Positions 52,173-61,100 of a stretch of 64,000 nucleotides of DNA are shown here, piece by piece (position 1 is the first letter of the stretch; every line of letters starts with the position of its first letter). Both the position numbers and the translations under genes were made by a program. The notes beneath the pieces are model-generated. The model did no database searches, was not told where the DNA came from, and saw nothing but the letters and a program-made list of their open reading frames with translations. The stretch covers positions 3,162,001-3,226,000 of the forward strand of contig NZ_QFFJ01000002.1 of assembly GCF_003308995.1 (NCBI RefSeq), written 5' to 3'. Source of the DNA: Chitinophaga flava. Its GTDB lineage: Bacteria > Bacteroidota > Bacteroidia > Chitinophagales > Chitinophagaceae.

Positions 52173-55100
52173 ATGATGTCCCTCTTAAATAATGTTATGA
52201 ACTCCGATTCAAGGTCTTTCAGCAAAAGCTGTAAATGGCTGTTGCTGACATTGTCAGGCATACTGATGACTGTTGCCGCCACCGCCGGCATCTTTCCCGT
52301 CACTAATACTAACGACGCGGGGCCCGGATCATTAAGACAGGCTATCCTGGATGCGAACCTGGCAGGCGTAGGTCCGCACCAGATCGTGTTTAGTGTGCAC
52401 GGGCAGATTACGCTGGCCACTTCCTTGCCTACCATTACGGCAAAGAAGCTGACCATGGACGGGCAGAACAAGATCACGCTATATTCCACCGGCACCAATT
52501 CCATCATCAATCCATTTGTGATTAACGCGGACAGCGTGACCATCCGGAATTTTACCGTGCAGAATAACGGGGACATCGATGTAGACATTCTTCCGAATAC
52601 AACAGGTGTAACGATAGAGAATATACGCTCTTTCAGCACAGTAGGTAACAACATGAATTCATTTATGAGAGTACAGGGAGCTTCTACGGGACTGACGGTA
52701 AGAAATATTTCTTCCACCGATGTGGAACCTATCAGCACTGCTGCAAACGCCGCACCGCACATCGGGCGGGCTTTTTATTTTACAAACGGTACGCAGACCA
52801 ACCTCGTGATGGACAATATCCAGCTCAGCACGGACGGCAATGTGCGTGGTGGTGAAGGCCTTGTGTTCAGAGATGCAGGAGTAAACGGATTTACACTGAC
52901 CAACAGTAATATCAGTGGTTTCCAGAATGCGGTGATGTTTGATAATACCACCGGTCCTGTAGAAACAGCGAATAATGTGCTGTTCAGAAATGTGACTATA
53001 GATAGTTTATGGAGCGGTGTATCACTGGGGATTTATTGCGATTATCCTGCTACCAATTTTAAGTTTGCCAGAACTGTTGTGGATATGAATGTGATAGGGC
53101 AGGATGATGATGGCGACTATGCTGTCCGCTTTGACAATACTACCAACAACATTACCCTGGACACCATTAATATAAATGAAAACGATATTCATGCTATCTG
53201 GTTCAACGGTGCAGCCAGCAATATAACTATTAATAAAGCAGTGGTGGAGAACCGGATACCCGGACTTTACGGGGGAAATGCTGCTATCAGGTTTGAAAGT
53301 ACAATTAATGGTTTTACCTGTACTAATTCCGTGTTGAACGGCGATAAGCCCGCCAACACGGATGATGCCGATGTAGGTATCGCATTTATGACAACTGCTA
53401 CCGGGGTAACAATTGACAATGTTACTTTTAATGAATTTGATGTAGATGGTATTTCTGTACCAGCAGCGGCTACCAATTTCCAGCTGAGCAATTCTACCTT
53501 CACCAGAAACTTTGACGGCATTGAATTCTACAGTAATGCCGCCAGAAGTAACGTGGATATCATCAATTCGGCTTTTTATAATCATGAACGGTCGGGCATA
53601 GTGGTAAACGGCGCCAATGCGGTAACAGATGTGGACCTGAAAGGGGATACGCTGGCGAACAATACCAACCATGCCGTCTGGTTTTATGGCGGCGCGGGCG
53701 TCACGGACTCACAGGTGGACGGTTGTGTGATATATAATAATGGTGGCGCGGGTATATATAATGATTCTCCCAACAAAGTCATCATCACCAATAACTCCAT
53801 ATATAATAATACCAGTCCGGGTATCTCATTGCTAAATGGTAACTGTACCTACACTGCTGCCGGCGGCAAGACACCGGTACTGGTGTCTTCGGTCGCGCTG
53901 GGAGGTGGGCAGTACCAGCTACAGCTCACGATACCGAATATAGCCGCCGGTGCACAATATACAGTAGACATTTATGCTAATGATCCCGCTACGAATAAAA
54001 CGAGCGGGCAATATTATGTTACGTCTTTAACAGGATTGTCTGCCGGTACTTCTACGCAGACGATCACCTACAATACAGGGCCCGGCGCTACCGGCCTCGG
54101 TTTCTGGACAGCTACACTTCGTATACCCGCCAACACCTGCGGTACCTCTGAGTTTGGTAACAACATCCCGATGGCCCTCAAAGGACCTGCCTGTGTGAAC
54201 AACGGCGTGGTGGCATGGTACCGGGCAGATCAGGCAGTGAATGGTGTGAACTGGGGTGATATTTCCGGTAAAGCCAACCACATGACCGTAGTCGGTGACC
54301 CGGACAATACCACCGGTATGGTCAACTTCAACCCTGCTATTTACTATGATGGTAATGACGCCCACCAGGTGCCTGCTTCGGCAGGCGTCTCCGGGGCATA
54401 CTCCATGATGGGTATGGGCTTGCTGGAAGGCTCACAGACCGGTCGTATATTCACCAGTACCACCGGCAACAAATTAATGGGATGGCATGGCGGACTGGAA
54501 AACCGGATGTTTGAAGAAGCCTGGATAGATGCCGGTAATGCGGTAACAGCAAAGGGCAAACTCTATTCTTTTGAAAGAGCGGCCAGCGGCGCCTATGAAT
54601 TTAAAAGTAATGGTGTCCTGCGGAAAAACGGCCCCACTTCAGATGGCACCGTATGGACACTGGATGTGGGCGGCGCAACGTTTTCAGAATTTTCAAAAGT
54701 ACTGATCCCGGAAGTCTTCATCTACAACCGTGATCTTACACCAGCAGAAATGCAACGCATTGAATCCTATATGGCGCTCAAATACGGCGTCACACTCAAT
54801 GCCGGTGCAACAGATTATATCAACAGCGACGGCACTGTACAAATATGGACGGCTGCCACTAACGCAGGTTATGGCGCACGCATTACCGGCATCGGCCGCG
54901 AGGATTGCAGTATACTGAATCAGAAACAATCCCTGAGTCAGGATAGTGGTCTGGTGACCATCGCACTGGGAAATGCCATCGCTGTTTCCAATGCTACCAA
55001 TACAAACACTATCACACAGGATAAATCATTCCTGGTCTTCGGTGACAATAGTGGTACCACTGGCTACTTTACAGCAGTTGCCAGCGCTAACGCTACCCGC

Positions 55101-58100
55101 CGCATGGGCCGTGTTTGGAAGATACAGAAAACTGCTTCCTGGGATAATGGCCAGCAGATAACACTGCAACTGGCCGGCGGCACGGGAAGTAACTATCTGC
55201 TCATCAGTACAGACGCTGGCTTCGGCACTGTTACCAAAGAGCTGAAACTGAGCAGCACCGGAACAGTCACCGTTTCCAGTGCAGACCTGGCCAATGGCGC
55301 TTACTTTACTTTCGGCCAGCAACAACGATTCCCGGGCGGCGTAGCCACCAGTCTGCAGACATGGGTGAAAGCAGACGCTGGTACATCCGTAGTAGACGGC
55401 AACATCCTCAAATGGCAGGACCAGGCCGTACAGCGGGAATGGCCGGTTGCCAACACCATACCACTTAGCTGGACGAAGAACGCTATTAACTATAACCCGG
55501 CTATCAATTTCCAGGGAGATAACTATTTTACCGTACCGAAGTTTACCGAGAGCTATACCGCCGGTGATGTATTCTCTGTGCAATATTCCAACTTGCCAGC
55601 TACTTCCACCGCGGCTAGTTTCCCATATGAATTTGGGGGCGACGCTACCACAAATTTACTGCAACACTACCCATATAACGGGGCTGTATATACGCACTTT
55701 GGTATCAACGCGAGGCCGGGTTATGCGTTAGGAAGTATTAACATACAAAAGGCACATATATTAAATAACTGGAGTGCTCCCGGCGACTGGGCCATGAACT
55801 TCGACGGTAAAACGCTCGGCAGCAGCACTACCTTCCCGGTTTCTTTCAGCAGAGGAACAGGGCTGAACTCCGCTATCGGTGCCGGACATGGCTCCATCTT
55901 CAACGGCCGCATCTCTGAAGTGATTCTCTACAACAGGCAGTTAAACGCCACTGAGCGCGCGCAGGTGAACAGCTACCTGGCCCTGAAATACGCCCTCACA
56001 TTGAAGACAGCCGCAGGAGCTTCCACCGATTACCTCGCCAGCGATGGTAGTACCAAAATGTGGACTGCCACTAAAAACACCGGCTACGGAGAACGCATCA
56101 CCGGCATTGGCAGGGATGATAATGGTACGCTGCTCCAGAAACAAAGCCAGTCCCAGCTGGATGGCGCCAATGTAACTATTGGTGCAGGTAATGGTCTGGT
56201 AGCATCCAATGCAGAGAATACTGCTGATATTACCAATGACCTTTCTTTCTTCACCTTCAGTGATAACGGTCAACTGGCTACCTATAACCAGGCTGTTACC
56301 GGTTTGAGCAATCTTACTGTACGTATGGCGCGGATCTATAAAACAGACCGCAGCAACTGGGCTAAAAGTCCCATCACGTTATCACTCAACGGCGGAAACA
56401 ATACCACCTACCTGTTGGTTAGCAACGATGAAACTTTCGGTGCAGGTGATAAAACATATTTGCTGGATGCCAATGGAAGCATCACACTCGATAGTGATCA
56501 GCTGCCCGACGGCGCCTTCTTTACTTTCGCCAATGCGCAGGCAGCTCCGGCAGGTGTGGCTGCAGGACTGGAAGTATGGGCAAGGGCCGACAGCGCAGTA
56601 GTTATAAGTGGCAGCAATGCTACCCAATGGAAAGAGCTGAGCGCTTCCCGCCGCACATGGCTACCGCTTAATGCAGCAGGTATCCCCTGGAAGGAAGCAT
56701 CCTTTAACTTTAACCCGGGTATTGCCTTCAATGGCACTGGCGCCACCGGCAACTTTTTCATACTACAGCCGGAGATCGCGAATACCTTTACCGCCGGTGA
56801 AGTATTCAGCGTACAAACATCCAACGTTGACAACACAGGTAATGCGATGTATCCCTTTGAATTTGGGGGTACCTATGCCGGCGGTGCAGCGTTTTTTAAC
56901 TACACCAACAACAATCAATTTACTTATTTCGGTACTAACACCGGTCGTATGAACTTCGCTTATCCTGCCGGTGTAAGCATACGCAATGCGCATATGCTGA
57001 ACATCCGGAGCGTTGCGAACGACTGGGCGGCAGGTATTGACGGTAAAGTATTACTGACAGTCAATTCAAACGCAGTGAATTTCCTCTCTCCAGCCGGCAA
57101 CAAGGATTATATCGGCGCCGGTCACAACGCCGTATTCAATGGCGATATACCCGAAGTAATATTATATTCCCGTAAGCTCAGCACCGTAGAACGCCAGCAG
57201 GTACAATCCTATATGGCGCTGCGTTATGGCCTTACGCTTGGCATAGACACACCGATGGATTATCTCGCCAGCGATGGCACTACCACCATGTGGAAAGCGG
57301 CTACCGGCGGCGCTTACGCCAAACATATCACCGGCATAGGCCGTGACGACAGAGGCATGTTGCTACAGAAACAGTCCGTAGCAGCAGACACTGGTATCGT
57401 AACCATCGCTGCGGGTGCAGCAGTGGCTACTTCCAACAAAGCCAATACCACCAATATCACCAACGATCTTTCTTTCTTCACTTTTGGAGATGATGGTGCT
57501 GCTACGACTTACATGACACCGGTTGCCGGTATCAATAAGGTGAACAGCCGTATGACCCGCATCTTCAAAGCACAGAAAAATAACTGGGCCAACCAGGATA
57601 TCACCTTTAGATTATCCGGCGGTAACGCACGCACTTACCTGCTTGTTAGCCCCGATAACATTTTCGGTGCAGGAGATGCTGCTTATGCGCTGAATGACGA
57701 TGGTACTGTTACCATTAACAGCAGCCTGTTACCTGATGGAGCACACTTTACTTTCGCAAAGAATATCACCGGTCCGAATGGCGTCAACAATGGTGTTTCT
57801 TTCTGGCTGCGTGCAGATGATGGTATATCCGGCGGCAATAACTGGAGCGATTACAGCAACCTCGGTAATGACGCATTACAGGGTGTAATTGGCAGTCAGC
57901 CTATAACGGATGCGAAGGCCTTCAACTTCAACTATGGCCTTGTGTTCGATGGTACAGACGACTTCCTCGATATCAACACTACCCGTATCAACCCATCAAC
58001 CGCCACCATTTTTGCAGTGGCCAGCGGCTCCGGCTTTGCAGCGGTGAGAGAACTGATAGGCAGCGGCGGGCTGGGAGATGCGCATGGCATGGAATTCAGG

Positions 58101-61100
58101 GTTGTCAACTCAGGGCAACAGCAATACCTGGAAAACGCCGCATCTGTTTCGGCGATAGGAGGCCTTGCCACCTTCCAGGCTAACAAACCATATATTTTCA
58201 GCGTTACCCAGGCGAGCAACACGCCCAATGGCATACGCATGTTTGGGAACTATAAGCTCGACAACCAGGGGACGCTCAACTTAACACCGCTCACACAGAA
58301 CCTGGTTTCTATCGGTTCCCGCACCATGGCCGCCAGAGCCTATTACTGGCAGGGCGGTATGGGAGAAGTAGTGGCTTACAACCGTATACTGTCAGACGCA
58401 GAACGTCAGTCAGTGGAATCTTACCTGAGCCTGAAGTATGGTATCACCATGAACGAAGGCGCTACCGATTATCTGGCCACCGACGGTTCCAAATACTGGA
58501 CTGCTGATGCCATCTATAAATCCCGTATCACTGGTATCGGCAGAGATGATGCTACTGCGCTGAACACCAGACAGTCCCTCAGCGTGGATACCGGCTTTGT
58601 GACCCTCTCACTGGGCAGCAATATTCCGTTGACCAACGAACAGAATACGAATACGATTACCAGCGATAAGTCTTTCTTTGTATTTGGCGATAACGGCCAG
58701 TCGGCCACCTCTTACACCACTATTGTAAGCGGTACTAACGCTACCCGCCGCCTGCCCCGTGTATGGAAAGTGGGTAAAACGAACTGGACAGATCAGAACA
58801 TCACCCTGAAAGCCAATGCAACCGGCACCAAGGTATACATGCTGATCAGCACTGATCCTACTTTTGCGACCATCACGCAGGAGCTGCCGCTGAATGCAGA
58901 TAAAACCATTACTCTCAGCAGCAGCCAGCTGCCTAACGGCATATACTTCACTTTCGGCGCATCGGTGAAATACCCCGGCGGTGTGGCCAGCAGCAGTATG
59001 TTATGGTTGCGTGCGGACATCGCTACTTCCGCTACAGCAGATAATACGCCGATCAGCAGCTGGAATGACTATAGCTCTAACGGTAACAACGTGACGCAGG
59101 CCACAGCAGCCAATCAGCCGATCTACATGGACAATGCCGCCGACAACCTGAACTTCAACCCTGTAGTGAGGTTTAATGGCGCTCCTCATACAATGAATGG
59201 CGCTTCTTTCCTGAAAACCGGCACCTATACCGGAGCAGCTGCGTTTTATGCAGGCAACCAGACAGTTAACGTGAGCACCGTTATTTTTACCGAACCTGCG
59301 CCTACCCTTGGCGTTAACCAGTTTACGTTACATGCCACCTGGGGAGATAATAACGTTTATTGGGATGCTCCTTATTACAATAACCGTATCAACTACAATG
59401 CGGGCAATATCAACAACCAGACTATTCTCTGGACAGCGACCAGCAACATCAGCCTGGCTGCCAACAAACAGTCCATCTATAAGAACGGGTTGAATGTGCT
59501 CAATGGTAATAATACCAGCACCTTTACCGGGGGCAACAGCGCCTTCCAACTGGGCGCGAATAATGGCGCCTCTTATAACGGCCGCATGGGCGACCTGATC
59601 GTATATGCCAATGCGCTTACACCTGTTGAACAACAGAAGGTGAACAGCTACATGGCCATCAAATATGGTATCACGCTGAACAACGGCGCTACCGACTACC
59701 TGGCCACTAACGGCAGCGCGATATGGAATGCTGCCACTAACACTGGCTACGGTAATTATATTACCGGTATCGGTCGTGATGACGCAGAAGACCTGAACCA
59801 GAAACAATCCCGCAATACCATGAGCGGTATGCAGCTGGCGATCGGTCTGAATAGCCTCTCAGAAACAAACAACAGCAACGCCAATGCGTTCACTGCTGAT
59901 AAATCCTACATGATATGGGGTGACAATGCCGGCAGCGGTCTCTTTAAAACCCCGCTGACAGGGCATCCGGTGGCCAACTACCGCATGGGTAGAATATGGC
60001 GTGTACAGGAATCCGGTACCGTTGGCAGCGTACAGGTGGCCGTACCATATGACGCGTTACCCAATGCTGCACAAACCTATCTCATCATCAGTAATGATGC
60101 TACTTTCGACGGAACGGACCAGTTTATTCCATTGAGAGCAACAACGCTCAACGGCGTGAAGCACTATGCTGCTAATGTGGATCTGACCAATGGTCAATAT
60201 TTCACCTATGGCGCATCTATCAAAACGCCTGGTGGGGTAGTGGGAACTTCCCTGTGGCTGCGTGCAGACGCAGGTACTTCCAGTACTTCAGATAACACCG
60301 CTATCAGCGGCTGGACAGACTATGCTTCAGAGTTGAACAACGCAACACAAGCAACTGCGGCTGCTCAACCGCTGTACCTGAATAATCTAACCAGCAACAC
60401 CAACTTTAACCCGGTAGTGAAATTTGACGGTGCAGATTATCTGGACATGGATATCACCAAACTGCCGATGGGCACCAGCGCCAGAACATTCTTCGGAACC
60501 GGTAGCCTGGCAACCACCAGCGGCGGCAATAAGTTTATACTGGGATACGGTGGCGCAACTGCCAGCACTGGTGTTGGTTTGGCTGTTGTAGCAGGCAACG
60601 GAACTGCCGATTTTGTGGGTTGGTCCAATGATGTTACCAGCCCTGCTGGCAACTGGCAACCAGGCGTGTTCAATGAAATGACTGGTGTATGGGCCGGCAA
60701 TGGCGGCAATGCTACACTGTACAGCAAGATGAAGGTATTAGGCGGGCCATTGGCCAAAGCCTGGAATACCGCCAGTGGCGGAGCGAGGATCGGTAATGCA
60801 CCCTGGGATAATGCCCAGTCATGGAATGGAACCGTTGGTGATGTAATCGTGTATCCGACAGCGTTAACAGCCACCGAGCTGCAACGTGTGACCACTTACC
60901 TGGCTATCAAGTACGGCTATACGATAGATCAAACCACTGCTACCGATTACCTGGCTACGGATGGCACTACCAAAGTATGGGATGCCACCGTTAACGCCAC
61001 TTATAAAAATAATATTACCGGTATCGGCCGCGATGACGTGGAAGGCCTTGCGCAGAAACAAAGCCAGAGCATCAACACCGGCTTCCAGCCCATAGTGGGT